The notes beneath the pieces were generated by a model that worked only from the letters and a program-made list of their open reading frames with translations, did no database searches and was not told the DNA's origin. Both the position numbers and the translations under genes were made by a program. Of a DNA stretch of 64,000 nucleotides, positions 48,293-59,894 are shown piece after piece (the first letter of the stretch is position 1; the number at the start of each line of letters is the position of its first letter). This stretch comes from Tragulus kanchil (Eukaryota; Chordata; Mammalia; Artiodactyla; Tragulidae), in NCBI GenBank assembly GCA_022376925.1, contig JAIOJX010000004.1:3844001-3908000 (forward strand). Reading direction: 5' to 3'.

Positions 48293-48765
48293 TGTTATCA
48301 GCGAGTCAAATGTGTACCTCCAAAAGGATATGTTGAGGCCCTAGTCCCTAGGACCTCAGGATGTGACCTAACTTGGAAAAGGGGCCCTTATACCGGTTCT
48401 CAAGTTAAAATGAGGTCAGTAGGATGGTATCCACCCTAGTATGACCGGTGTCCTTATACAGAGGGAATGGTGGATACAGAGACCCAAACACACGGAAGCC
48501 TCCACGTAAAGATGAAGGCAGAGATCAGAGAGAAACACCTGCAAGTCAAGGGACCCAGAGGACTGTCGGCTGAGCAGCAGAAGGCAGAAGAGCGGCCTTG
48601 GCAGACTCTCCCTCTCACCCCGCAGAGGGACCATCCCTGCTGACACCTTGATTCCAAACTTCCAGCCTCCAGAAATGGGAGACGATGGGATTCTTCTGGA
48701 GCGGAAGCCACCCAGTTCACAGAGCTTCACTACGGCCGCCCCTGCGTCACGTGAACTAAGACACA
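48293..48765 (+). mobile_element. MLT1-type LTR (ERVL-MaLR), full copy
   Basis: Same element as at 47151, but running on through the GAAGCCACCCAGTTCACAGA end and TACGGCCGCCC to GTGAACTAAG, the expected LTR terminus. No internal retroviral sequence is attached. Confidence 0.85.
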
Positions 48766-48817
48766 TGGGAAACAGAACTTGACAGAAGACCTGCATCTCT
48801 AGGCCCCCAGCCTGGAG

Positions 48818-48834
48818 CAGCACCGCAGACAGCG
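48818..48834 (+). promoter_or_regulatory. RE1/NRSE-like site (candidate REST site)
   Basis: CAGCACCGCAGACAGCG matches the RE1 core CAGCACCNNGGACAG with one mismatch (A for G). The site lies in single-copy DNA just right of the MLT1 LTR, 17.7 kb upstream of ARSI. Motif match only. Confidence 0.45.
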
Positions 48835-48894
48835 AGTGTATCCCTGTGTGAAGTCCAGTTCTGCGCATTCCAACTATCAGCAATCAAAAAGGCA

Positions 48895-49196
48895 GGGGCT
48901 CCCTTGGTGGTCCAGTGGTGAAGAATCCACCTTCCAACTCATGAGACACAGGTTTGATCCCCTGGTGGAGAACCGAGATCCCACAGGTCGTGGGGCAACT
49001 AAGCCCATGTGCCACAACTACTGAGCCAAAATTACACAACCACTCTTTCCTGGGTCAAGTTAAAATGTCTTGGAGACATTGTGACTGTATTTTGGATGGG
49101 AATGTGCAATAGCGCAGCCACTGTGGAAAACAAAAAGCAATGAAAGATCCCACATGACGAAACTAGGACCCAGCCCAGCCAAATAAGTAAATATTA
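48895..49196 (+). mobile_element. CHR-type SINE interrupted by L1-like DNA
   Basis: The SINE head CTCCCTTGGTGGTCCAGTGG and the body through CTAAGCCCATGTGCCACAAC stop at about 49028. The 3' end, GATCCCACATGACGAAACTA with CAGCCAAATAAGTAAAT, resumes at about 49138. The intervening 109 bases include GGGAATGTGCAATAGCGCAG, which resembles L1 ORF2. Confidence 0.7.
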
Positions 49197-50264
49197 AAAA
49201 AGGAGAAGAAAGAAAGAAAAATGCAACTAACCAAGAAAGAGGAAAGAGTGATCACCTTTCCATTTTTACTATAGAAAATGGTGACAGAGTCATTTTCCTA
49301 CCAAGAGTTTACCTAAGACGGCCCCTGCAGCTGGCCCTCATCCCAAAGTACTATACCACTCCAGCCTCCAGAACTCTCTCCCCTTGTCCACAACTAGGCC
49401 ATCCCCACCTCCACCCCGGGGACCCTCATCTTGGGTCCAGTGTGTGCACCCCAGATCCGGTTTAGAAAAATAAGCAGCTGGGCTCTGCTCAAAGATCACA
49501 GATCTGAGACGCTGGAGAATGGCGTGGATCCTACCTGAGAAACCACCCCTCCCCATCACCTTCCACCCCTTTTCCCCACCCAGAAAACAAAATCAGAGTT
49601 ACACCTCTTAGAACCTGAAGGAATACTGCCTTCATGTTTGGCCACAGACGCACTGTCTCAATTACCCTGTGAAAGGCCATCTAAACATTGGCAGTTCTGC
49701 TGGGTTTTTCTTTCCACCTTTTTCTCCTCCTACCACCCTCACCCATACCCCCCGCCACACACATACCACCCCCGCTCTGGCCTCCAGCCTCCCTTCAGTT
49801 TTCCCAACTCCATGGTGTCCTCAGGAGAACCCCTGCCCTCTTCTCCCCACTATCCCACCTCCCACCCACCCTGATCACCAGTCTCCTTGGCTGGCTCTCA
49901 CTAGAGGACCAGCCAGGGTCACGTTTTCTGTAGGCTTTGTCTGGGCTCTCGGCTGAGGACCTGGGGAGTAGCAGGAGCTTTCAGTTGAGCTGTTCCACTT
50001 CAGGGTTTGGGGGTGCAGTGGTCCCCCATGTAGAGAACTGTGTCTGGAGCACCCTCAAACACAGCTTGAGCCATCAAGATTCGGAACTCAGCCCTGAGAA
50101 GAGGGGATCCATCAGGCCGCTTTGGGGGCCCAGAAACCCTGCCTGCAAATCTTTTGCCTTTTCCCTTCTGTGGGTGTCATTTTCACATCTCCAGACTCAC
50201 CAGGAAGACACTCAGCACCTGTCTTTCCTAATTCAGGTTAAAAAGCCCTCGTGTTTTTGTGGTT

Positions 50265-50880
50265 ATATCATGGATAGGAGTGTAAACTGGTATAGCCATT
50301 GTGGAAAGCAAAAAGTTAAACAGAATTACCATATGATCCAGCAATTCCACTCTTAGTTATATACCCAAAACGTTTGAAAATGGGAACTCAAGCATGTATT
50401 TGTACACGAATGTTCACAACAGCACTATTCACAGGAGCCACAAGCTGGACACAGCCCAAAGCGCCTTCAAGGGGTGAAGGCGCTAAACAAGGGGTGAAGA
50501 GCTAAACAAATTGTATTAAAAACAACCAATGGACTAGTACTCAGCCATTAAAAGGAAGGAAGTTCTGACACATGCTGCCATGTGGTTGAACCTCAAAACT
50601 AATCTGCTACGTGAAAGAAGCCAGACACAAATTTCACCTATTAGATGACTCCATCTTTGTGAAATATCTAGAAGGGGCAAATCCATAGATAGAATGCAGA
50701 TTGGTGGTGGCCAGGGGGATTGGAGAGGGGAAATCAGAAGTAATGGCTTAACTGGTATGGGGTTTCCTTTGGAGGTAACAAAAGGCTTTGGAGCTAGACA
50801 GCAGTGGTAGTTGTACAATATTGAATTGGTCACTCACATAATTGGAGGTTATGTGAATTTCACCACCATGAAATTTGAAA
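50265..50880 (+). mobile_element. LINE-1 3' fragment (old L1M type)
   Basis: GGAGTGTAAACTGGTATAGC, ACCATATGATCCAGCAATTC, GTACTCAGCCATTAAAAGGA and TGTGAATTTCACCACCATGA are collinear with an old L1 ORF2 end and 3' UTR. A local echo, GGGGTGAAGGCGCTAAACAA then GGGGTGAAGAGCTAAACAAA, lies at 50472-50512. Most of it is copied at 51468-51970 in D15. Confidence 0.8.
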
Positions 50881-52555
50881 GCCCCAGAGAAGAGCTGTGA
50901 TTGGCCTAGCTTAGGATCAGGTGCCCACTCTAGCCAATCAACAGGGACTAGGAGTAAACCTGCAAAAAGAGGCAGCTCCCATGCCTTGTCACAAGGCTAC
51001 AGCTGAGAGAAGTTACACTTCCTGAAGGGGTGGGAGGCAGGGTGCTCTTCTGAGAAAATGATGCTTTAATTTAATAAATCAAAGAACCTTTAAAGAGCAG
51101 AGCTAAAAGAGAATTGGAAAGAAGCTCTAAAGTCTTTCTGTTTATAAAAAGTGACATGCTCAAGGCATATACTTTAGAAAACTTTGAAAAATATTAAGGA
51201 AAAAATAAATACCACCATAATTGTCATGACTCAGAGATTAGCATGGTTCATATTATATATATATATATATACCTACAGATAAATAGATATATGGATATCT
51301 TCCTTTTATAATGCATTTCTAGTTATAGACACACATATATGGATAAAAATCCCTCTAATGCTTTTTATCCTGTCTCCTACTTTTTTTCACTTAATCTATT
51401 TTTGACTTTTTAAAATGTCATCAAATGTAGATTCATGCCATCATTTTCCATCATTTTAATATCTGCTGAAAATGGGAACTCAAGCATGTATTTGTACGAA
51501 TGTTCACAACAGCACTATTCACAGGAGCCACAAGCTGGACACAGCCCAAAGCGCCTTCAAGGGGTGAAGGCGCTAAACAAGGGGTGAAGAGCTAAACAAA
51601 TTGTATTAAAAACAACCAATGGACTAGTACTCAGCCATTAAAAGGAAGGAAGTTCTGACACATGCTGCCATGTGGTTGAACCTCAAAACTAATCTGCTAC
51701 GTGAAAGAAGCCAGACACAAATTTCACCTATTAGATGACTCCATCTTTGTGAAATATCTAGAAGGGGCAAATCCATAGATAGAATGCAGATTGGTGGTGG
51801 CCAGGGGGATTGGAGAGGGGAAATCAGAAGTAATGGCTTAACTGGTATGGGGTTTCCTTTGGAGGTAACAAAAGGCTTTGGAGCTAGACAGCAGTGGTAG
51901 TTGTACAATATTGAATTGGTCACTCACATAATTGGAGGTTATGTGAATTTCACCACCATGAAATTTGAAAGCCCCAGAGAAGAGCTGTGATTGGCCTAGC
52001 TTAGGATCAGGTGCCCACTCTAGCCAATCAACAGGGACTAGGAGTAAACCTGCAAAAAGAGGCAGCTCCCATGCCTTGTCACAAGGCTACAGCTGAGAGA
52101 AGTTACACTTCCTGAAGGGGTGGGAGGCAGGGTGCTCTTCTGAGAAAATGATGCTTTAATTTAATAAATCAAAGAACCTTTAAAGAGCAGAGCTAAAAGA
52201 GAATTGGAAAGAAGCTCTAAAGTCTTTCTGTTTATAAAAAGTGACATGCTCAAGGCATATACTTTAGAAAACTTTGAAAAATATTAAGGAAAAAATAAAT
52301 ACCACCATAATTGTCATGACTCAGAGATTAGCATGGTTCATATTATATATATATATATATACCTACAGATAAATAGATATATGGATATCTTCCTTTTATA
52401 ATGCATTTCTAGTTATAGACACACATATATGGATAAAAATCCCTCTAATGCTTTTTATCCTGTCTCCTACTTTTTTTCACTTAATCTATTTTTGACTTTT
52501 TAAAATGTCATCAAATGTAGATTCATGCCATCATTTTCCATCATTTTAATATCTG
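50376..52555 (+). repeat. Direct duplication D15, period 1090
   Basis: Copy 1 is 50376-51465 and copy 2 is 51467-52555; a two-base loss (ACACG against ACG) near the start of copy 2 is the only clear difference. Confidence 0.95.
51253..51273 (+). repeat. (TA)n simple repeat
   Basis: About nine TA units followed by CC; copied at about 52343-52363. Confidence 0.9.
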
Positions 52556-52672
52556 TGAGCAATGACTTTCTGTAAAGCTCCTTTGATGAAGTGGCATTCA
52601 AACGGGCCATTGAACGATCAGGAGGCAGAGACGCTAGCCAGGGCTTTCTTATGCAGAGGGAACCGTATGGAC

Positions 52673-52714
52673 AAAAGTCAAGTCAGGAAAAAAAACAAAA
52701 AAAGTCAAGTCAGG
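52673..52714 (+). mobile_element. Poly(A)-only insertion with target-site duplication
   Basis: AAAAGTCAAGTCAGG occurs at 52673-52687 and again at 52700-52714, flanking only a short A-rich tract (52688-52703, interrupted by one C). This is the footprint of retroposition in which only the tail was copied. Slippage is an alternative. Confidence 0.65.
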
Positions 52715-53554
52715 GACCATCCACTCTGCCCACTATAAGTGGGATTTGATGAGGGAGCCAGAGAGGGGTGGTAATTTTAGAAAGGTCATGCAATGAGTTG
52801 GTGCAAAGGGGCAAACGAACCCAGGAGTGCCCACTCCCAGCTCAGGGCTTTGGCCTCCACCATATCCTGGCCAGCCTCCTTCTCCTGACACTGGAGGCCC
52901 CACATCACCTGGTTCTCAGCCACGTTCATGATCTTCCCGGCAGATGACGACCAGTCACAGATCGTGCTTTGCCTCTGCTTCGTGAGCAGGCAGGGAAGTC
53001 GAGGCCCACTGGGGGAGGTGGCTCAGGCAAAGACAGCCCTCAGGGAGTGTCATTCCTGGGGCCGGGGCTTGGCCCGCCCTCCACCTGGAGACCCCTGCCT
53101 CCTCGCCCTGGAGCCACGCCTGTCCCAGCCCTGAGTCACTGCGGCCAGCCGCCTGCCTGCTGTGAGTCAGCAGCATTCTTCAGAGCTGAGGGCAGAGCAG
53201 CACAGCGGCAGGCCCTCCCCTTACCTCTGCGAGCCTCAGGCATCCTCCAGCTAGCTGAGTGTGAGAGAGTCTGCCGGATGAGTGGCCTCGGGTCACGGCC
53301 TGACAGCCTGGGAGCTGACCTGCGGGGGCCTCGGGGATTCGGATGACTCAGAGAAACCTCGGCTGCCTGTGTGCTGCCCGGAAGCTAGACACTGACCCTG
53401 TGTGCTCTCGGTGAAGCGGCCTGGTGGAAGGCCCTGACAGTGGCCTAGGCTGGGAGAGGAGGTGGGAGGCAGTGAGGAGATTCTCTGACACCCCTCCACT
53501 CCTCTTGGGTTCAGTTCCTCCCTGCCTCTGGGTGCAGAGGGGGTGGGGATGTTT

Positions 53555-53775
53555 AGAGCACAGAATTTGCCATTAGACAAACCGGGCTGCAGCCTCTCAT
53601 TCACAGGTGACCCAGGCAAGCTCCTTAACCTCTCTGGGCCTCTGATGATGGTTAGAACAGTACCCACCTCACAGAGCTGCGGCAGGACTAAATGAAATAA
53701 TGTATGTAATGCACTCAACGCAGTGCAGGGCAGAGAGAAAGGACTTAAGAATTGAGTGCTATTATTAAGAGAACA
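53555..53775 (+). mobile_element. MIR, nearly complete
   Basis: Sense MIR with CTCCTTAACCTCTCTGGGCC, CAGTACCCACCTCACAGAGC, GGACTAAATGAAATAATG and GTGCTATTATTA in order. Confidence 0.8.
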
Positions 53776-54066
53776 GTCAGTTTTATCCAGGCTCTTTTCT
53801 GACCTTCTTCTGTTCATTTGCCCATCCACTGACTCATTCACTTAACCAGAGTTTATCCAACACTTACCAGTAGGGGACAGAGCTGAGAGCAGGACTTGCC
53901 AGAGGCGCCACGTCATCCAGCAGCTGGTGCCCATGGCTGAGACCTTGGCTGAACAGGGCCACCACAGATGCTGGCAGCAGGCGTGGTCTCCACCATCACG
54001 GGACTTACATTCTAATGGGAAAAAGAACATCCTAAGTAGGCGAGCAGGTAGTAAACAAGAGGGAGA

Positions 54067-56257
54067 CAGATACGGCTGAGGGTGATTTGGGGAGGCCACT
54101 TAGATGGAGTGGCCTGAGGTGGCCTCTCGAAGGGGGTGATGTTGACCCTGAGACAAGAGGGTTGAACTGTGAGAGGCCAGCGTTCGCAAGAGGCAGGAGA
54201 GGGAGCACTTCGCCGGGGAGCGGCCTAGCACCCAGTGAAGGTCTGCTGGGGGAGGAAGGGCGAGGAGGCGATGGGCTGCCAGCACGGCAGGACCTCTCAC
54301 TCTGTGTTAAACATGTTCATTTCTTTCTAAACGCCATCCCACGACTCTGCGGACTGGGGTTCCAGGGCAAGATTCCTGAATGCCCGAAAATCAGAACTCA
54401 GCTGGGGGCTTCCCTGGCAGTCCAGTGGGTAGAGTCTGCCTTGCAGTGCAAGGGGCGCCGATTCGACCCCTGGCCCGGTAAGATCCCACGTGCCGCATAG
54501 TGGCTGGACTGATGTGTCCAATTAGGAGCCGGTGCTCTGGAGCGCATGCGCCCAGAGCGGGTGCTCTGCAGCAGGAGACGCCAGTGCAATGGGAGGCCCA
54601 CACGGGCCAAAGAATAAAGATAGATGAAAAATAACTAAATGAAATATCAATAAAAAGAGGCCAAAATTTAAAAAAAGAACTCCGCTGGGGTGGGCTTGAC
54701 TGTTCCCCTCAGGGGACAGCCTGTGTCCTGTCCCAGGACACTGTGACCCTCGGCCCTCTCAGCACCAGCCCTCCCGGGAGCAGGGAGACCACAGCAAAGC
54801 TGCCCAGCGCTGGCTATTTCTGGCGGGGGAGGGGGCGCCTGAGCCCTGCAGCTGCATTCCTGGAACAGATCTGGCCGAATGTTTGGACCGGAGGAATGCA
54901 GTACCGCCCCTACCTCAGACACAAGGAGCCTTTTCTCGCACAGGCCCCTGGAATGAGGCTTTCCCGGGGCTGGAGGTCACTGGATTTCTGCTGTTAAGAC
55001 CTTTGCTAAGTAGAGAAAACACAGCTGTCAGCCAGAGGCCAGTGCAACACCTGCAGGCAGGGACCCCGGCTGGAGAGGGGAGGGGACTGTCAGCCTCAGG
55101 GCTCAGTCACACTGGCATCTCTGTGACTATCCTCAGCAGGAGTGACTGTCCCTCCCCTGACACTCAAGGCTCAGTCAGCAGATACGGCTGAGGGTGATTT
55201 GGGGAGGCCACTTAGATGGAGTGGCCTGAGGTGGCCTCTCGAAGGGGGTGATGTTGACCCTGAGACAAGAGGGTTGAACTGTGAGAGGCCAGCGTTCGCA
55301 AGAGGCAGGAGAGGGAGCACTTCGCCGGGGAGCGGCCTAGCACCCAGTGAAGGTCTGCTGGGGGAGGAAGGGCGAGGAGGCGATGGGCTGCCAGCACGGC
55401 AGGACCTCTCACTCTGTGTTAAACATGTTCATTTCTTTCTAAACGCCATCCCACGACTCTGCGGACTGGGGTTCCAGGGCAAGATTCCTGAATGCCCGAA
55501 AATCAGAACTCAGCTGGGGGCTTCCCTGGCAGTCCAGTGGGTAGAGTCTGCCTTGCAGTGCAAGGGGCGCCGATTCGACCCCTGGCCCGGTAAGATCCCA
55601 CGTGCCGCATAGTGGCTGGACTGATGTGTCCAATTAGGAGCCGGTGCTCTGGAGCGCATGCGCCCAGAGCGGGTGCTCTGCAGCAGGAGACGCCAGTGCA
55701 ATGGGAGGCCCACACGGGCCAAAGAATAAAGATAGATGAAAAATAACTAAATGAAATATCAATAAAAAGAGGCCAAAATTTAAAAAAAGAACTCCGCTGG
55801 GGTGGGCTTGACTGTTCCCCTCAGGGGACAGCCTGTGTCCTGTCCCAGGACACTGTGACCCTCGGCCCTCTCAGCACCAGCCCTCCCGGGAGCAGGGAGA
55901 CCACAGCAAAGCTGCCCAGCGCTGGCTATTTCTGGCGGGGGAGGGGGCGCCTGAGCCCTGCAGCTGCATTCCTGGAACAGATCTGGCCGAATGTTTGGAC
56001 CGGAGGAATGCAGTACCGCCCCTACCTCAGACACAAGGAGCCTTTTCTCGCACAGGCCCCTGGAATGAGGCTTTCCCGGGGCTGGAGGTCACTGGATTTC
56101 TGCTGTTAAGACCTTTGCTAAGTAGAGAAAACACAGCTGTCAGCCAGAGGCCAGTGCAACACCTGCAGGCAGGGACCCCGGCTGGAGAGGGGAGGGGACT
56201 GTCAGCCTCAGGGCTCAGTCACACTGGCATCTCTGTGACTATCCTCAGCAGGAGTGA
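54067..56257 (+). repeat. Direct duplication D16, period 1112
   Basis: Copy 1 is 54067-55145 and copy 2 is 55179-56257, with a 33-base filler. The bodies appear identical. Confidence 0.95.
54408..54675 (+). mobile_element. CHR-type SINE with target-site duplication
   Basis: GGCTTCCCTGGCAGTCCAGT, GCCGATTCGACCCCTGGC, AAGATCCCACGTGCCGCATA and CGCATGCGCCCAGAGC are followed by an A/T-rich tail. The flanking repeat is AGAACTCAGCTGGGG (54393-54407) and AGAACTCCGCTGGGG (54676-54690), one mismatch. Copied at 55520-55787. Confidence 0.9.
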
Positions 56258-56299
56258 TGGCCTGCCGTAGACCATCCCCTGAACTCACTTCAGAGACGG

Positions 56300-56520
56300 G
56301 GAAGCTGAGGCCACTGACTGCTAGCGTCCAGAACTTACAAGGGCCCGCATTGTGATAAGAGCTTCGCTGGCATTTCCCGACAACCCCGTGATTGTCTCCT
56401 GTACTGTCATCATACAGATGGGAAACTGAGCCTTTGAGAGATTCAATTACGTGCCTGGTGTCAGGGACCTGCCAGGTGGAGGAATCTGGATCTGAATCCA
56501 GGCCTTCTGACTCTGAAGCT
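56300..56520 (-). mobile_element. MIR fragment
   Basis: Antisense MIR: CATACAGATGGGAAACTGAG, CTTTGAGAGATTCAATTACG and GATCTGAATCCAGGCCTTCT. Confidence 0.65.
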
Positions 56521-56663
56521 CCCTCTGGGACTTCTTTCCTTTTTTTCCTGGTTGCGTTTTGTTTACTTAAATGTTTTTTTTTTTCTCCAAGGAAGCTTCT
56601 TATGACTCCTATTAATGAAAAACCCACCTTGGACAAACATTAAAAAAAAAAAATACAATGAGG

Positions 56664-56820
56664 GCCTTCCCTGGCCCCAATGGTTATGACTCCACGCTTC
56701 CATTGCAGGGGGCGAGGGTTCAACTCCTGGTCAGGGAACTAGGATTCCACATGTGGTATGGCATGGTCAGAAATTAGAGCAAATAAATAAAGTAAAATAA
56801 ATGCAGTAAAAACCAAATAA
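56664..56820 (+). mobile_element. Short tRNA-derived SINE
   Basis: GGGCCTTCCCTGGCCCCAAT, GACTCCACGCTTCCATTGCA, GGGTTCAACTCCTGGTCAGG and ACTAGGATTCCACATG, followed by an AAATAAA-rich tail. Confidence 0.85.
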
Positions 56821-56823
56821 TGT

Positions 56824-57015
56824 GTGGCGATGTCCTTGGTGGTCCAGTGACTAAGAGTCTGCTGCAGTCCCAATGTTGGGGGCCCCGAGTTAGATCCCTG
56901 GTCAGGCAACTAGAACCCACATACCGCACCTAGGCGTTCACATGCCACAGCTAAAGATCCCGTGTGCTGCACTCGACATAGCCTAAATAACTTAATTAAT
57001 TAAATTTTAAGAAAA
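56824..57015 (+). mobile_element. Second adjacent tRNA-derived SINE
   Basis: GATGTCCTTGGTGGTCCAGT, AGATCCCTGGTCAGGCAACT, AGAACCCACATACCGCACC and an AT-rich tail. It follows the previous SINE directly, so the A-rich tail of one was probably the target of the other. Confidence 0.82.
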
Positions 57016-57054
57016 ACAAACAGCGTGAGACATGAGTAAGCTCTAACTAAATAC

Positions 57055-57807
57055 TGTTACAACTCAAAGACCTGAGCCTGAGAGTTGCTCTCACATGATG
57101 AAAAGGAGAGATTAACACTTGTTGGGTATGGGGTCTGTGACACACTAACACTGAACAGACTTTCTCCTTGAAAGAATCGGAAAACTGAGAGGGAAAAGGA
57201 AGCCAGTTTCTTACCATGTGCTTCCCAGTCCTTTGACGCAGCATGGCTGTGTGGTCCTCATTAGTGCTTTTCCCAAAACCTTTCTGGGTTTGGCCTCCCG
57301 GGCACAAGGAAGAACGGCACCTCCTGGTTCCATTGCGGTTGGGTTGGGGTCACATGGCCACTTCTGGTCCTGGATTGTACATTATTTGGGGCTGTGATAG
57401 GGACAGAGTAGAACAGTTAGGTAGTTTGGAGTCCTAGTAGGGACTGGAAAGATAAAACCTGCAGGTGGAAAGGTAAAACCTGGAAAAACTTGGGAGGCCA
57501 GTATGTTAACGATAACTCAAGAATGCTGTTTCTTATTCAATAAAGCAGGAAGAGCTGGGGAAGGAAGAGCTAATGATGTATGTCTTGAGTCTGTGTCTGT
57601 GTCTACTTGAGGAAGGCAGTCTTCTACCCTCCTATATATATGTTGCTGCCCACCCAAAGCGGGAGAGCAGAGCTTTCCTGCCTGCCTGCTTGCACCTCTT
57701 ACAAGTATCCTATTCTAATAAATCCTCTTCTTGCCTATCACCCTGCCTCTCGCTGAATTCCTTCTGCATTGAGGCACAAAGAACCTGAGCCTCAGTGGGT
57801 CCAGACA
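57055..57807 (+). mobile_element. ERV-LTR-like element
   Basis: A 753-bp segment starts TGTTAC and ends near CAGACA. It contains TATATATATG (57633), a polyadenylation signal AATAAA (57718) and a pyrimidine-rich CTCTCGCTGAATTCCTTCTG end, in the order U3, R, U5 of a gammaretrovirus-like LTR. No gag, pol or env is present. The family is not identified. Copied at 58119-58871. Confidence 0.55.
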
Positions 57808-57826
57808 TTGGGTGAGTGCTGGATTA

Positions 57827-57995
57827 AGTCCCGGCCACGTGGGTTCAAGTTCCAGACAGGCTTTTTGGCCGGGATTGAGTCCTGACTATATGGGTTCAAG
57901 TCCCAAGCAGGGTTTTGCCTGGGTTTGAGCCCCAGTCATGTGGGTTCAAGTCCCAAACAGGGTTTGATCAGGTGTGGGCCCTGGGTTTAAGTCTC
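57827..57995 (+). repeat. About 3.5 units of a 50-bp tandem repeat
   Basis: Units start at 57827, 57878 and 57928, with a partial fourth at about 57978. Each contains TGGGTTCAAGT(T/C)CC followed by a CAGG.. segment and GG(A/T)TTGAG. Spacing is 50-51 bp. It lies just right of the LTR-like element, in the place of a retroviral leader. Copied at about 58891-59059. Confidence 0.8.
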
Positions 57996-59243
57996 AAATC
58001 GAGGTAGAACCCTTTCAGATGGAGCATGTAATTGCTGATTTGAGGTCCTCCAACACTTTCTTTTCCAAAAATAGTTACCTCATAGGCTAGGTTCCTGAGT
58101 GAGAAGAAGCTCAAAAACTGTTACAACTCAAAGACCTGAGCCTGAGAGTTGCTCTCACATGATGAAAAGGAGAGATTAACACTTGTTGGGTATGGGGTCT
58201 GTGACACACTAACACTGAACAGACTTTCTCCTTGAAAGAATCGGAAAACTGAGAGGGAAAAGGAAGCCAGTTTCTTACCATGTGCTTCCCAGTCCTTTGA
58301 CGCAGCATGGCTGTGTGGTCCTCATTAGTGCTTTTCCCAAAACCTTTCTGGGTTTGGCCTCCCGGGCACAAGGAAGAACGGCACCTCCTGGTTCCATTGC
58401 GGTTGGGTTGGGGTCACATGGCCACTTCTGGTCCTGGATTGTACATTATTTGGGGCTGTGATAGGGACAGAGTAGAACAGTTAGGTAGTTTGGAGTCCTA
58501 GTAGGGACTGGAAAGATAAAACCTGCAGGTGGAAAGGTAAAACCTGGAAAAACTTGGGAGGCCAGTATGTTAACGATAACTCAAGAATGCTGTTTCTTAT
58601 TCAATAAAGCAGGAAGAGCTGGGGAAGGAAGAGCTAATGATGTATGTCTTGAGTCTGTGTCTGTGTCTACTTGAGGAAGGCAGTCTTCTACCCTCCTATA
58701 TATATGTTGCTGCCCACCCAAAGCGGGAGAGCAGAGCTTTCCTGCCTGCCTGCTTGCACCTCTTACAAGTATCCTATTCTAATAAATCCTCTTCTTGCCT
58801 ATCACCCTGCCTCTCGCTGAATTCCTTCTGCATTGAGGCACAAAGAACCTGAGCCTCAGTGGGTCCAGACGTTGGGTGAGTGCTGGATTAAGTCCCGGCC
58901 ACGTGGGTTCAAGTTCCAGACAGGCTTTTTGGCCGGGATTGAGTCCTGACTATATGGGTTCAAGTCCCAAGCAGGGTTTTGCCTGGGTTTGAGCCCCAGT
59001 CATGTGGGTTCAAGTCCCAAACAGGGTTTGATCAGGTGTGGGCCCTGGGTTTAAGTCTCAAATCGAGGTAGAACCCTTTCAGATGGAGCATGTAATTGCT
59101 GATTTGAGGTCCTCCAACACTTTCTTTTCCAAAAAATAGTTACCTCATAGGCTAGGTTCCTGAGTGAGAACAGAGCCAAGGAAAGTGAGCCCCAGCTGAA
59201 CCCCAGAGAATATGTAACATAAGCAAGAAACAAGCCCTAAAGG

Positions 59244-59545
59244 GGCTTCCCTGGTGGTCCAGTGGGTAAGGACACTGCCTTGCAGTGCAAGGGGCGCCGG
59301 TTTGATCCCTGGCCTGGGAAGATCCCACGTGCCGCAGAGCGGCAGGACCGATGTGTCCAACTGCCGAGCCGGAGCTCTGGAGCGCATGCGCCCAGAGCCG
59401 GTGCTCTGCAGCGAGGGAGGCCACTGTGATGGGAGACCCACACAGGTCAAAGAATAAAGATAAATAAATGAAAGATCAGTGGAAGTAGCCACCCCTCTCA
59501 GCCAAATAAAAGGATTTAACAGATTAAAAAAAAGAAGAAGAAGAA
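59244..59545 (+). mobile_element. CHR-type SINE with perfect 19-bp target-site duplication
   Basis: GGCTTCCCTGGTGGTCCAGT, GCCGGTTTGATCCCTGGCC, AAGATCCCACGTGCCGCAGA and CGCATGCGCCCAGAGC, then an A/G-rich tail. AAGAAACAAGCCCTAAAGG occurs at 59225-59243 and 59546-59564, so this is a recent, intact insertion. Confidence 0.93.
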
Positions 59546-59894
59546 AAGAAACAAGCCCTAAAGGCTTTCAGGCTGTTTGTTTACTGTAGTATAATTTAAC
59601 TATTCTGACTAATCTTGCATGTCCTACAGAAGCACAATGAAGACGCTGCCCTCTTCTCAGAGCACACAGCCTTAATTCCCACTCGGTCCTGACATTAGCT
59701 AAACCCAAGACTTTGTCTTCCTTATGGGAGGCTCTTACCTTTACCAGGTCTCCTTCCCTGGGCTCACTCCTTTGGAAAACTAGCCTTTCACCCAAAGGAT
59801 CCTTGACGCTGCCCCTCCCAAGGCTTTGTTTGTCCATTTGTCTCTAGCGGGAATGATATACACCTCCATCTCCACCCCGACCAGTGTCATGGTA

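Larger units (their letters stand above)
46452..48733 (+). repeat. Direct duplication D14, period 1142
   Basis: Copy 1 is 46452-47593 and copy 2 is 47597-48733. Both the end of copy 1 (47590-47600) and the first 50 bases of copy 2 are error-like versions of the matching sequence. Confidence 0.95.
57054..59176 (+). repeat. Direct duplication D17, period 1064
   Basis: Copy 1 is 57054-58111 and copy 2 is 58118-59176. A single substitution (CAGACATTG against CAGACGTTG) and an A-run difference separate the copies. Confidence 0.95.

Noticed and set aside
57840..57960. tRNA genes from repeated GGTTCAAGTCCC motifs
   Set aside because: The motifs lie in a 50-bp tandem repeat with no acceptor or anticodon arms.
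57827..57995. CRISPR-like array
   Set aside because: Only 3.5 degenerate units, with no distinct spacers, in a mammalian genome.
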